Shown one piece after another: positions 1 through 7,683 of a stretch of 17,567 nucleotides of DNA. Source of the DNA: CAYRSS01 sp964426945 (GTDB lineage Bacteria; Planctomycetota; Phycisphaerae; UBA1845). The translations under genes were made by a program, and so were the position numbers. The notes below the pieces were generated by a model that did not search any database, was not told the origin of the DNA, and saw only the letters and a program-made list of their open reading frames with translations. The stretch is taken from assembly GCA_964426945.1 (NCBI GenBank), contig CAYRSS010000070.1, positions 1-17,567 on the forward strand, in the 5' to 3' direction. Every line of letters begins with the position of its first letter. The stretch's first letter is position 1.

Positions 1-726
1 GGCCGTCACGTCCGAGACGCGGGCGGCCTGCTGCATGTTGTGCGTCACAATCACGACAGTGTAGCTGGACTTGAGCTGATCGATCAAGTCCTCGATCCGG
101 GCCGTGGCGATGGGGTCCAGGGCGGAGCAGGGCTCGTCCATGAGCAGCACGTCGGGCCGCAGGGCGATCGCCCGGGCGATGCACAGCCGCTGCTGCTGCC
201 CGCCCGAGAGGGCCAGGGCCGACTGGTGCAGCTTGTCCTTCACCTCGTCCCACAGGGCGGCGGCCCGGAGCGACTCCTCGACCAGTTCGTCCATGTTGCC
301 GCGGTAGCCGTTGATCGTCGCACCCCAGGCGACGTTGCGATAGATCGACTTGGGGAAGGGGTTGGGCTTCTGAAAGACCATGCCCACCCGGCGGCGCAGG
401 TCCACGGGGTCGGTCTTGGGGGCGTAGATGTCGATGTCGCGATAGAACGCCCGCCCGACGGCCGACGAGCCGGGGACGAAGTCGTTCATCCGGTTGAGCG
501 ACCGCAGGAGCGTACTCTTGCCGCAGCCCGAGGGGCCGATCATGGCCGTGACCTGGTGCTCGCGGACCTCCATCGACACCTCCCGCACGGCCGTGAACGT
601 GCCGTAGCGGAAGCTGAAGTTCTCGAGCCGGATGATGGTCGGGGCGTCGTCGGACATGGTGCGCGGTTCGGTGCGCTGCACCTGGATTGTCGGGGCGGCG
701 CGATTCGCTGCGGCCGGTCTTGTCAT
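1..726 (-). CDS. pstB: Phosphate ABC transporter ATP-binding protein PstB (partial, C-terminus off the left edge)
   Basis: ATPase subunit of the high-affinity phosphate importer; it drives transport through PstC/PstA on the cytoplasmic face of the inner membrane. The minus-strand translation shows Walker A (GPSGCGKST), the ABC signature (LSGGQQQR), Walker B (VLLMDEP) and the H-loop (VTHNMQQA), in normal order and spacing, plus the PstB-typical VGMVFQKPNPFPKSIY Q-loop region. Reading is open to base 1, so about 20-30 C-terminal residues are missing. Two in-frame ATGs exist, at 726 and at 657 (MSDDAPTIIRLENF). The inner one aligns better with E. coli PstB length; the outer one lies 11 bases after the pstA stop, as expected in a tight operon. 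Neither has a clear Shine-Dalgarno. It is last of the visible pstSCAB genes. Identity is very secure; the start is uncertain. Confidence 0.95.
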   Translation of the reverse strand, partial: MTRPAAANRAAPTIQVQRTEPRTMSDDAPTIIRLENFSFRYGTFTAVREVSMEVREHQVTAMIGPSGCGKSTLLRSLNRMNDFVPGSSAVGRAFYRDIDIYAPKTDPVDLRRRVGMVFQKPNPFPKSIYRNVAWGATINGYRGNMDELVEESLRAAALWDEVKDKLHQSALALSGGQQQRLCIARAIALRPDVLLMDEPCSALDPIATARIEDLIDQLKSSYTVVIVTHNMQQAARVSDVTA

Positions 727-737
727 GGTCGCGTCGC

Positions 738-1625
738 TCACGATGACTTGTGCCTCTGCCGACGGGTACGGATAACGATCGCCACGGCATTCATGGTCAG
801 CAGGACCGCGACGAGCACGATGATAGCCGAGGCCGCGAGGCTGTGGAACACCTCCTGGGCGGCGTCAGACCAACTGTAAATCTGGATCGGCAGGGCGGTG
901 AAGGGGTCGCCGGCCCGCTCGGGAACATGCTGCACGAAAACGACCCCGCCGATCAGCAGGAGCGGGGCCGCTTCGCCGATCGCGCGCGACAGGGCAAGGA
1001 TGACGCCGGTCATGATGCCCGGCATCGCCGCGGGCAGAACGTGGGCCCGGACTGTCTGCCACGGCGTGGCCCCGAGGGCGAACGCCGCTGCACGGATCGA
1101 GCCCGGCACAGCGGCGAGCGCTTCGCGCGTGGCGATGATGATCACGGGCAGCACCAGCAGGCTCAGCGTAAGCCCGCCCGAGATCACGCTGCGGTCAAAC
1201 GACATCGCCCGGACGAACACCGCAAGCCCGAGAATGCCGTAGACAATCGACGGCACGCCCGCCAGATTGGCGATGTTGAGCTTGATGAACCGCGTCAGCC
1301 GCGTGTCGCGGGCGTATTCCTGCAGGTAGATCGCCGCCGACACCCCCACGGGCACCGAGACGATAAGGGTAATCAGCATCAGCCAGAAGGTGCCGTAGAG
1401 GGCGCTCTCGATACCCGCCTTCTGCGGCCGGAGCGTAGAGGGCGGCGACGTGAGGAACTTGAGGGACAGCCCCTCCCAGCCCTTGTCAATCACGCTGGCG
1501 AGCAGCACGCCGAGCACCACGACGCCGACGAGCGTGAGCATGGCGCAGAGAACAGCCACGACGCGACCCACCATCCGGCGGCGTGCGAGGCGCGGGGCAA
1601 ACAGGTCCGCCGGGAAGGCCGTCAT
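738..1625 (-). CDS. pstA: Phosphate ABC transporter permease PstA
   Basis: Inner-membrane permease that pairs with PstC to form the phosphate channel. The protein has 295 residues, close to the usual PstA length. It has an N-terminal membrane segment (about 20-45), then a multi-spanning core. The region around 105-140 (YARDTRLTRFIKLNIANLAG then VPSIVYGILGL) and the cytoplasmic EAA-type loop around 165-200, ending in ALSRAIGEAAPLLLIGG, are typical of PstA and contact the PstB ATPase. Its ATG overlaps the pstC stop codon by 4 bases (ATGA), so translation is probably coupled to pstC. It is followed by pstB on the same strand. No defects seen. Confidence 0.96.
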   Translation of the reverse strand: MTAFPADLFAPRLARRRMVGRVVAVLCAMLTLVGVVVLGVLLASVIDKGWEGLSLKFLTSPPSTLRPQKAGIESALYGTFWLMLITLIVSVPVGVSAAIYLQEYARDTRLTRFIKLNIANLAGVPSIVYGILGLAVFVRAMSFDRSVISGGLTLSLLVLPVIIIATREALAAVPGSIRAAAFALGATPWQTVRAHVLPAAMPGIMTGVILALSRAIGEAAPLLLIGGVVFVQHVPERAGDPFTALPIQIYSWSDAAQEVFHSLAASAIIVLVAVLLTMNAVAIVIRTRRQRHKSS

Positions 1626-2974
1626 TCGTAGGCCTCCTGGAATCTCTTGAGCACGCGCCCGGCGAGCAGGTTCACGGTGAGCGTCATCGCGAACAGCGCG
1701 AGGCCGACGGCGAAGATCGTGCGGAACTCGAGGCTGCCCGCGGGCGTGTCGCCGCTGCTGGCTTGCACGATGTACCCGGTCATGGTCTGGATCGAGACGA
1801 GCGGGTTGAGCGTGAGCGTGGGCGTCATCCCCGCCGCCAGCGCCACGGCCATGGTCTCGCCGATCGCCCGGGCGAGCGCCAGCAGCACCGCGGCCATCAC
1901 CCCGGACGCCGCGCCGGGCAGCACGACGCGGAGCGAAACCTCCATCCGCGTGGCGGAGAGGGCATAGGCCGCATCGCGAAGCGACCGCGGCACCGCGCGG
2001 AGCGCGTCGTCACAGAGCGAGGAAACCGTCGGAATGATCATGATGCCAACGACGATGATCGCGCTGAGGCCGTTGGTCTGGTGGATGCCGGGGAAGACCG
2101 GCTTGAGGACGTAGGGCGTCACGAAGGCCAGTGCGAAGAACCCGTAGACCACCGTGGGCACACCCGCCAGCACCTCAAGCACCGGCTTAAGCACCGATCG
2201 CACCCACGGCGGTGCGTATTCGCTGAGGAAGATCGCGGCGCCAAGCCCGACCGGAACGGCGATCAGCAGCCCGCCGCCCGCGACCATGAGCGTGCCGCAA
2301 AGCAGCGGAAGAATGCCGAAGCTGCGCGGTTCGAGTTGCGGGGTCCACCGCGTGCCGGTGAGGAACGCAACGGGGGAGACTTCACGGAAAAACGCGACGG
2401 ACTCGCCGGCCAGCACGGCAATGATGCCCGCCGTGGTCAGCACCGACAGCAGTGCGCATGCGAACAGGCCAACGTGAATCAGGGCTTCCTTGACCGACCG
2501 CACCCCGACGCTCGCACCACCCGGCAGGATGTGCGGGACCAACGCGGGGATCGTGAAGGCCCACGCCGCCATCGGCGGCAGCAGCAGGCCGTAGGGCTTG
2601 AGCCACGCCCAAAGGTCGGAGGGCGTGCCCTCCCACGCCGGGCGGATGAACATCGAGAGGGTCAGCGCCAACCAGGCGGTGAGCGACGCCCCGGCAGCCA
2701 CCCAGGCAGGGAGGTTGCCGGCGGCCTCGTCATGAACCGAGGGGCCTTGCCGAGACCCGCGACGGAGGAGCCGCCCTCCGACGTACGCCACGGCCACGCA
2801 GAGCAGCACACCGCCGCCGCCGGCGGCGGTGAAGAGAAGCGGGCGGGTCCAGGCGAACTCGAGCAGCCCGGCGCCCCCCAGTCGCCCGAGAACCGCCGCC
2901 GCCAGCGCAACAAGCACGCCACCCCCGATCCAGGGAGTGGCGCGCGCTGTGGACGCTGAATCCGCGTTCGACAT
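1622..2974 (-). CDS. pstC: Phosphate ABC transporter permease PstC, long form
   Basis: Second permease of the phosphate importer. At 450 residues it is clearly longer than the E. coli protein (about 320). The canonical PstC core starts near residue 165, with a membrane segment at 166-190, LPLLCGTLM at 222-230, SEYAPPWVRSVLKPVLEVLAG then VPTVVYGFFAL at about 251-282, and the EAA loop ending in LALARAIGETMAVALAAG. The first roughly 160 residues add about four hydrophobic segments (near 15-40, 47-70, 90-110 and 132-150). The start at 2974 is supported by GGGAG six bases upstream and lies 28 bases after the pstS stop. The 3' end overlaps pstA by 4 bases. Long PstC variants are known in other bacteria, so the extension need not be a fusion error. 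Confidence 0.95.
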   Translation of the reverse strand: MSNADSASTARATPWIGGGVLVALAAAVLGRLGGAGLLEFAWTRPLLFTAAGGGGVLLCVAVAYVGGRLLRRGSRQGPSVHDEAAGNLPAWVAAGASLTAWLALTLSMFIRPAWEGTPSDLWAWLKPYGLLLPPMAAWAFTIPALVPHILPGGASVGVRSVKEALIHVGLFACALLSVLTTAGIIAVLAGESVAFFREVSPVAFLTGTRWTPQLEPRSFGILPLLCGTLMVAGGGLLIAVPVGLGAAIFLSEYAPPWVRSVLKPVLEVLAGVPTVVYGFFALAFVTPYVLKPVFPGIHQTNGLSAIIVVGIMIIPTVSSLCDDALRAVPRSLRDAAYALSATRMEVSLRVVLPGAASGVMAAVLLALARAIGETMAVALAAGMTPTLTLNPLVSIQTMTGYIVQASSGDTPAGSLEFRTIFAVGLALFAMTLTVNLLAGRVLKRFQEAYE

Positions 2975-3002
2975 CGAGGCTCCCGATCGGGCGAGCCGGC
3001 GG

Positions 3003-3941
3003 CTACTTGCCGAGCTTGGCCTTGTTCTCGCTGTACTTGGCCGGGTCGAGCGCGACGTAGTTCACCATCGGGTGCTCGACGATTTCGACGGCGTGGTCGA
3101 AGTAGAACTCAACGAACGCACGCACCTCGGGGCGGGCCAGGGCCGCCTTGTTGACGTAGATGAACAGCGGACGGGCGAGCGGATACTTGTCGCCGCGGAC
3201 GGTCTCAAGCGTCGGCTTCACCGGCTTGCCGTCGCCCTTGTCGACCGCGAGCAGGCCCAGCTTGTTGTGATTCGCCTCGTAGTACGAGTAGCCGAAGTAG
3301 CCGAGCCCGCCCTTGTCGCCGGCGACACCCTGCACCAGGACGTTGTCATTCTCGCTCATGGTGAAGTCGCTGCGGCAGGACTTCTCCTTGCCCACGACGG
3401 CCTCGGTGAAGTAGTCGAACGTGCCGCTGTCGGTGCCCGGACCGTAGAGCTTGAGCGGTAGGTCGGGGAAGCCGGAGCGGATCTGGTTCCAGTTGTTGAT
3501 CTTGCTGTTCGGCTCCCAGATGCGTTTGAGTTCTTCGACGGTCAGGTGCTTACAGAAATCGTTCGACGGATGCACCACGACGGCGAGGCCGTCGATGGCG
3601 ACCATGAACTCGATGTACTCGATGCCGAGCTTGGCGGCGCGCTCCTTCTCCGAGGCGGAGATGGGCCGCGAGGCGTTGTTGATGTCGGTGCGGAGGGCCG
3701 GCTGCTCCTCGAGGAACTTCTTGAAGCCGCCGCCCGTGCCGGAGATACCCACGGTGACGCGGACGCCGCTGTGCTCCTCCTGGAAGAGCTCGGCCATGCC
3801 CATTGAGACCGGCGCGACTGTGCTCGAGCCGTCGATCTTCACCGCGCCGCTCAGGTCGGCCCCGAGGGCGGGGAGCGACGTGCCGATGGCGACGACCGAG
3901 GCCAGCAGTCCGAGATGCACCGAACGGAAGATGTTGGTCAT
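3003..3941 (-). CDS. pstS: Periplasmic phosphate-binding protein PstS
   Basis: Substrate-binding protein that captures inorganic phosphate outside the inner membrane and delivers it to PstCAB. From the ATG at 3941 the protein has 312 residues. A signal peptide covers about residues 1-28 (hydrophobic GLLASVVAIGTSLPALGA, cut probably before DLSG). Phosphate-contact motifs are visible: DGSSTVAP, SGTGGGF and GPGTDSGTFDYF. The reading frame is open further upstream to 4034, but that stretch is arginine-rich, would precede the signal peptide, and the 3941 ATG has AAGGA eight bases upstream, so 3941 is preferred. It is the first gene of pstSCAB and sits about 136 bases downstream of a four-repeat Pho box array. 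Confidence 0.95.
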   Translation of the reverse strand: MTNIFRSVHLGLLASVVAIGTSLPALGADLSGAVKIDGSSTVAPVSMGMAELFQEEHSGVRVTVGISGTGGGFKKFLEEQPALRTDINNASRPISASEKERAAKLGIEYIEFMVAIDGLAVVVHPSNDFCKHLTVEELKRIWEPNSKINNWNQIRSGFPDLPLKLYGPGTDSGTFDYFTEAVVGKEKSCRSDFTMSENDNVLVQGVAGDKGGLGYFGYSYYEANHNKLGLLAVDKGDGKPVKPTLETVRGDKYPLARPLFIYVNKAALARPEVRAFVEFYFDHAVEIVEHPMVNYVALDPAKYSENKAKLGK

Positions 3942-3949
3942 GGAGCGAT

Positions 3950-3954
3950 TCCTT
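3950..3954 (-). promoter_or_regulatory. Shine-Dalgarno site of pstS
   Basis: AAGGA on the minus strand, eight bases before the ATG at 3941. It complements the anti-Shine-Dalgarno CCTCCTTT visible at the 16S 3' end in this same window. It decides the pstS start in favour of 3941 over the longer open frame beginning at 4034. Confidence 0.7.
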
Positions 3955-4077
3955 GAGGGATCCTGGTGGTTTGACTCCCTGCGGCGCCGCGCCGAAGGGC
4001 CGACCGCCGATTCCCGCGGCCGGCGTGGCCGCACGGCCCTCGCGCGGGAACCATCCAGCCAGAGTGTCCGCCCGCTT

Positions 4078-4116
4078 CGCTAAGGCGTGACTTACGGAGC
4101 GCTAAGAACACGTTAA
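4078..4116 (-). promoter_or_regulatory. Pho box array (four 11-bp-spaced direct repeats) upstream of pstSCAB
   Basis: Read on the minus strand, hexamers TTAACG (4116-4111), TTAGCG (4105-4100), TAAGTC (4094-4089) and TTAGCG (4083-4078) lie exactly 11 bases apart. Three of the four fit TTARCG. PhoB/PhoP regulators bind direct repeats with an 11-base period (6-7 bp repeat plus 4-5 bp spacer), and two tandem boxes make four repeats. The array lies in the phoR-pstS gap, 29 bases after the phoR stop and about 136 bases before the pstS ATG. No convincing -10 was found downstream. The function is inferred from geometry and position. Confidence 0.75.
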
Positions 4117-4146
4117 GTTCAGGCCTTGGGGGGGCCGCGGCGGCCG

Positions 4147-6114
4147 CTAGGCCTCGCGGGGCGGAGATGGCGGGGCGAGCCGGAGCGGGTCCGTCACCAC
4201 CGTCGGTGCCGGGGTCTCCTGGATCGGGGCGCCGCTGGCAGCGGCGAGGTCTTCGGTGTCGCCGGGGCGCCGGGGCAGACCGATGGCCACCCGCGTGCCG
4301 CGTCCGACCTCGCTCTCCAGTCGAATAGTCCCCTGCATCGCGCCGGCGGCATGGCGCACGATGGACAACCCCAGCCCGGTGCCACGGTCGCCTGACTTGC
4401 CGGTCCCGGTCCGCGACCGCTCCACCTGGTAGAACCGCTCGAAAATCCGGGACTGCTCTTCCACCGGGATTCCGCAACCGGTGTCGGCCACGGCGAAAGT
4501 CGCCCGCTCGGCGTCAAGACTGCAGGAGACGGTGACCTTGCCGCCTGGGTCCGTGAACTTGATAGCGTTGGACACCAGGTTGTCGAGGATGAGGTCCAGC
4601 AACTGACGGTTGGCGGCGAACGCTTCGTCGGCGGGGGGGGCGTACTGGGTTTCCCACCGCAGCGACTTGGCGGCGACCGCCTCTTTGTAGCGGTCCTGAA
4701 GGTCGCGAAGGACGTCGCCCGCCGCGATCGGCGCCGTCTTGAACCGATTGGTCGGCGATTCGACCCGCGACAGGTCGAGCAGGTCGTTGACGAGATCCTC
4801 CAGCCGTCGTGTGTGTCGGCTGATGGTCTCAACGAAGCGCATTGCCGCCGTGCCGTCGCGTGAGAGATCCAGAGCGCGAAGCGTCTCGATCGAGCTGCGA
4901 ATGACGGAGAGCGGCGTGCGCAGTTCGTGCGACGCGTTGGCGACGAAATCCGTCCGCATCTGGATGATGCGATCGAGTTGCGTGATGTCGGTCAGCGACA
5001 TGATCCGCCCGGTCTCCATGGCGAGCGGATCGCCGCCGGCCGAACGGCTGCGCGAGGGAAGGGCGATATCCATGGCCCGGGCCAGCACCGAGACGGGGGC
5101 GGTGCGCTGGCGCAGTCGCACGCGGATTTCCTGGACCTGGTGGCCCCGCGCCGAGCTGCCCGCATCGGCCAGCAGCAGCTTCTGCAGACCATGCTGCGGA
5201 ACGCACTCCTCGATCGTGCGGCCGACCCACGATGCGTCGTCACCGCCGGTTGCGGCGTGCAGCATTCGCGAAGCAGTGGGGTTACACAGGACGATGCGCC
5301 CGCCGGCGTCGGCCACGACGATGCCGTCCTGCACCTGGGCCACGAGGGATTCAAGGTTCCGCCGTTGAAGATCAATGGTCTCGACGTGCGCCGCCAGCCG
5401 GTCTCGCATCCGATTCAGCGAGCTGGCGAGCAGGCCGAGCTCATCGCCGCCGGCCACCTCTGCCCGGGTGCTCAGGTCGCCGCGGGACAGGCTGCGCGCG
5501 GCCTGGGTGATCTGGCGGATCGGAGTGATCCACAGCCGCGCCAGGGCCAAGGCGAGCAGGACGGACGTGAGCACAGTAACCAGCCCGACAGTCAGCATCA
5601 GCCGGCGGGCGGCCTGGTTGCGCGGGCCGATGCTCGACGCGTCCGCCCCGGCGAGCACCACACCCTCGGGCGACTCCACGCTGCCCACGCGGACCGCGAC
5701 GAACCGGAAATCACCGGCGCCGCGATGTTCCTCCCACCCGCTGCTCACGCCGTCGCGCAGGGCCTGGTTGATCTCCGGCCTGCCGGCGAGCGCGGGAATC
5801 TGTTGAGTTGTGCCGTGCGAATCCGCGAACACGCGGCCGTCGGGCAGCAGAATGGCGAGCCGGGTCCGCCCGGTGCGAATCGCGAAGGCCTCTTCAACCA
5901 TCCTGTCGAGCGCTGCGGCCTGTCCCGGGTCGAGGCGACCGCGGACGACGTGGGCCACGGTGGAGGCGTGCGCCGCCAGGTGGTGGTCGATTTCTTCCGT
6001 GTGGAACCGATCAAACTCGGCGAGGATGAGCCAGATGCAGACAATAAGCCCGACGGCGAGCAACAGGACGTTGCCCATCCACAGCTTCCAGAAAAAGCTG
6101 TTGCGCCGCCTCAT
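4147..6114 (-). CDS. phoR: Phosphate-regulon sensor histidine kinase PhoR
   Basis: Membrane histidine kinase that controls PhoB phosphorylation. The 655-residue protein reads TM1 (about 14-33), an extracytoplasmic domain (about 35-165), TM2 (about 172-195), HAMP (about 195-245), PAS (about 252-380, VQDGIVVADAGGRIVLCNPT), HisKA with the phosphorylatable His396 in ASHELRTPLS, and HATPase_c with N-box DNLVSNAIKF (511-520), G1 DTGCGIP (544-550) and G2 GTGLGLS (578-584). The periplasmic domain is larger than in E. coli PhoR and resembles the Bacillus-type arrangement. The last 40 residues are a proline/alanine-rich tail without recognised domain. Its ATG overlaps the phoB stop by 4 bases. The pairing with phoB and position before pstSCAB make the PhoR assignment firm. 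Confidence 0.93.
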   Translation of the reverse strand: MRRRNSFFWKLWMGNVLLLAVGLIVCIWLILAEFDRFHTEEIDHHLAAHASTVAHVVRGRLDPGQAAALDRMVEEAFAIRTGRTRLAILLPDGRVFADSHGTTQQIPALAGRPEINQALRDGVSSGWEEHRGAGDFRFVAVRVGSVESPEGVVLAGADASSIGPRNQAARRLMLTVGLVTVLTSVLLALALARLWITPIRQITQAARSLSRGDLSTRAEVAGGDELGLLASSLNRMRDRLAAHVETIDLQRRNLESLVAQVQDGIVVADAGGRIVLCNPTASRMLHAATGGDDASWVGRTIEECVPQHGLQKLLLADAGSSARGHQVQEIRVRLRQRTAPVSVLARAMDIALPSRSRSAGGDPLAMETGRIMSLTDITQLDRIIQMRTDFVANASHELRTPLSVIRSSIETLRALDLSRDGTAAMRFVETISRHTRRLEDLVNDLLDLSRVESPTNRFKTAPIAAGDVLRDLQDRYKEAVAAKSLRWETQYAPPADEAFAANRQLLDLILDNLVSNAIKFTDPGGKVTVSCSLDAERATFAVADTGCGIPVEEQSRIFERFYQVERSRTGTGKSGDRGTGLGLSIVRHAAGAMQGTIRLESEVGRGTRVAIGLPRRPGDTEDLAAASGAPIQETPAPTVVTDPLRLAPPSPPREA

Positions 6115-6830
6115 GTGGGCTGTTTGTCACTCCGGGCGTCGGCGGGCGGGCGGAAGGTGTAGCCGACGCCGCGGACGGTCTGGATCCAGACGGAGCAGTT
6201 TCCGAGCTTGCGCCGCAGTGCCGTAACGTGCACGTCGATCGTGCGATCGGTGACGATGACGTCCTCGCCGATCGCCTTATCGATGAGCTGCGCCCGCGAC
6301 ATCACCCGTCCTCGACCCTGCATCAGGGCGGCCATGAGTTTGAACTCCGTCGCCGTGAGCGCGACGATGTCGCCGTCGATAGTGAGTTCGTGCCGCGCCG
6401 GGTCAAGCCGCATGGGGCCGGCGGTCTGCACGGCGCCGACGTCCTCGCGCGACGCCGTGCGCCGCAGAAGCGAGTTGATCCGCGCGATGAGCACCTGCAT
6501 CGAAAACGGCTTGGCGACGTAGTCATCCGCGCCGAGGGCGAAGCCTACCAGCTGGTCGGTATCCTCGCGCTTGGCCGTCATCATGATGATCGGAATCGTC
6601 GCCGTGTCCTCGCCGCGTTTCAGCTTGATGGCCAACTCATCGCCGGTAATGCCCGGGAGCATCCGGTCGAGCAGAATCAGGTCCGGCGGTTCGCGCCGGA
6701 TGACGCGAAGGGCCTCGTCCCCGCGGCCCGCGGAGAGGCACTTGTAGCCCTCGCGCTCGAGGTTGAACCGGACCAGATCGGCCAGATCCTCTTCGTCCTC
6801 GACGATCAGGATGGTCTTGGGAGCGGTCAT
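6111..6830 (-). CDS. phoB: Phosphate-regulon response regulator PhoB (OmpR family)
   Basis: DNA-binding response regulator, 239 residues from the ATG at 6830. The receiver domain (1-120) has the acidic cluster EDEED (11-15), phospho-acceptor Asp55 in LLDRMLPG, Thr85 in MMTAK and Lys107 in AKPFS. The C-terminal winged helix (about 135-230) carries LTATEFKLM, TDRTIDVHVTALRRKLG and TVRGVGYTF, the OmpR/PhoB signature. The frame is open to an ATG at 6929, but that ATG shares its A with the last repeat of the upstream Pho box, so the longer form would start inside the operator; homology also begins at MTAPKTILIV. The Shine-Dalgarno at 6830 is weak. It is first gene of phoB-phoR and overlaps phoR by 4 bases. 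Probably autoregulated. Confidence 0.94.
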   Translation of the reverse strand: MTAPKTILIVEDEEDLADLVRFNLEREGYKCLSAGRGDEALRVIRREPPDLILLDRMLPGITGDELAIKLKRGEDTATIPIIMMTAKREDTDQLVGFALGADDYVAKPFSMQVLIARINSLLRRTASREDVGAVQTAGPMRLDPARHELTIDGDIVALTATEFKLMAALMQGRGRVMSRAQLIDKAIGEDVIVTDRTIDVHVTALRRKLGNCSVWIQTVRGVGYTFRPPADARSDKQPT

Positions 6831-6928
6831 GCGCTGTCCGTGCCTCGCCTCCGCTGCGCGGCGCCCTCGCGACGCCCCTTCAGGCCGTACCGCGCGAATC
6901 GCAGGCGAGTGCCACCCTATCGGTGTCA

Positions 6929-6967
6929 TGTTAGCCGCGCGTCAGCCTTCTGTTAAGGTCGGGTCAG
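6929..6967 (-). promoter_or_regulatory. Pho box array (four 11-bp-spaced direct repeats) upstream of phoB
   Basis: On the minus strand, CTGACC (6967-6962), TTAACA (6956-6951), CTGACG (6945-6940) and CTAACA (6934-6929) stand exactly 11 bases apart. The repeats resemble those before pstS and the E. coli CTGTCAT unit. The array lies between the mgtC stop (6991) and the phoB start (6830), leaving a leader of about 98 bases. A weak -10-like GATAGG lies just downstream on the minus strand. PhoB autoregulation is the natural reading; it is inferred, not shown. Confidence 0.75.
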
Positions 6968-6990
6968 CGACTGACTACCGGGGCGGAAAT

Positions 6991-7668
6991 TCAGGACTTT
7001 TCGAGCCGGGACTCGGCAAGATCCAGCATCTTCTCGCGGAGCGTCTCGTGGGCCCGGTGCGGACCGTGCGCGGTGACGTCGAACTGGACTCGGTCGTGCT
7101 GCTGGTAGAACTTGTTGGACAGAATGGTGAGCCCCGCGTCGGCGAACAACTGCCGTGCCGTGGCCACCGGCGAGCCTTCCGCGCTGATGGAGAAGCGGTG
7201 CGTCTGGACCTCGTGGCCGCGCGCGACACTCCGATCGATGATCTGGAGCACAATCAGCGTCACCATCGTCGCGGCCGTGCCCTCGAAGGCCAGCATGAAC
7301 TGCCCGAAGCCGGCGGCCATGCCCACCGCTGCGACCGCCCAGATCGTCGCCGCCGTGGTCAGGCCCAGCACCACGCCGCCCTCGCCTCGGAGGATCGCAC
7401 CCGCGCCGAGGAAGCCGACCCCGGTCACGATCTGGGCGGCAATCCGCGTGCTGTCGTCGTGGCCGGCCGATACGCGCTGGGAGATGATGGCGAAGAGACA
7501 CGAGCCGACGCAGATCAGCACAAGGGTGCGAAGCCCCGCCGGCTTGTCGCGCAACTCACGCTCGAGTCCGATGAGCCCTCCGCACAGAATCGCGCAGCCC
7601 AGCCGGACCAGGTTCTCCAAACGCGGGTGGTCCAGCGAGATCGCGGCGAGTTGGATCCAGTCGAGCAT
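6991..7668 (-). CDS. MgtC/SapB family membrane protein
   Basis: The 225-residue protein has an N-terminal membrane half with about four to five hydrophobic segments (near 20-38, 48-64, 78-92, 98-120 and 125-143) and the family hallmarks GGLIGLERELRDKPAGLRT (30-48) and GVGFLGAGAILR (83-94). The soluble C-terminal part (about 155-225) fits the ACT-like domain of longer MgtC proteins. MgtC proteins affect magnesium adaptation, membrane potential and, in Salmonella, phosphate uptake via PhoR. The start at 7668 lies 15 bases after the stop of the dehydrogenase gene, so the two may be cotranscribed; the phoB operator begins 23 bases beyond its own stop. The family is secure; the physiological role here is not known. 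Confidence 0.9.
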   Translation of the reverse strand: MLDWIQLAAISLDHPRLENLVRLGCAILCGGLIGLERELRDKPAGLRTLVLICVGSCLFAIISQRVSAGHDDSTRIAAQIVTGVGFLGAGAILRGEGGVVLGLTTAATIWAVAAVGMAAGFGQFMLAFEGTAATMVTLIVLQIIDRSVARGHEVQTHRFSISAEGSPVATARQLFADAGLTILSNKFYQQHDRVQFDVTAHGPHRAHETLREKMLDLAESRLEKS

Positions 7669-7683
7669 CAGTACCCGCCCCGG

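Noticed and set aside
40..879. Long plus-strand frames opposite pstB, pstA, pstC, phoR, phoB and pruA
   Set aside because: They are antisense shadows of well-supported genes, with low-complexity R/G/A/H-rich translations.
6831..6929. N-terminal extension of PhoB to the ATG at 6929
   Set aside because: It begins inside the Pho box array, is arginine-rich, and precedes the conserved start of the receiver domain.
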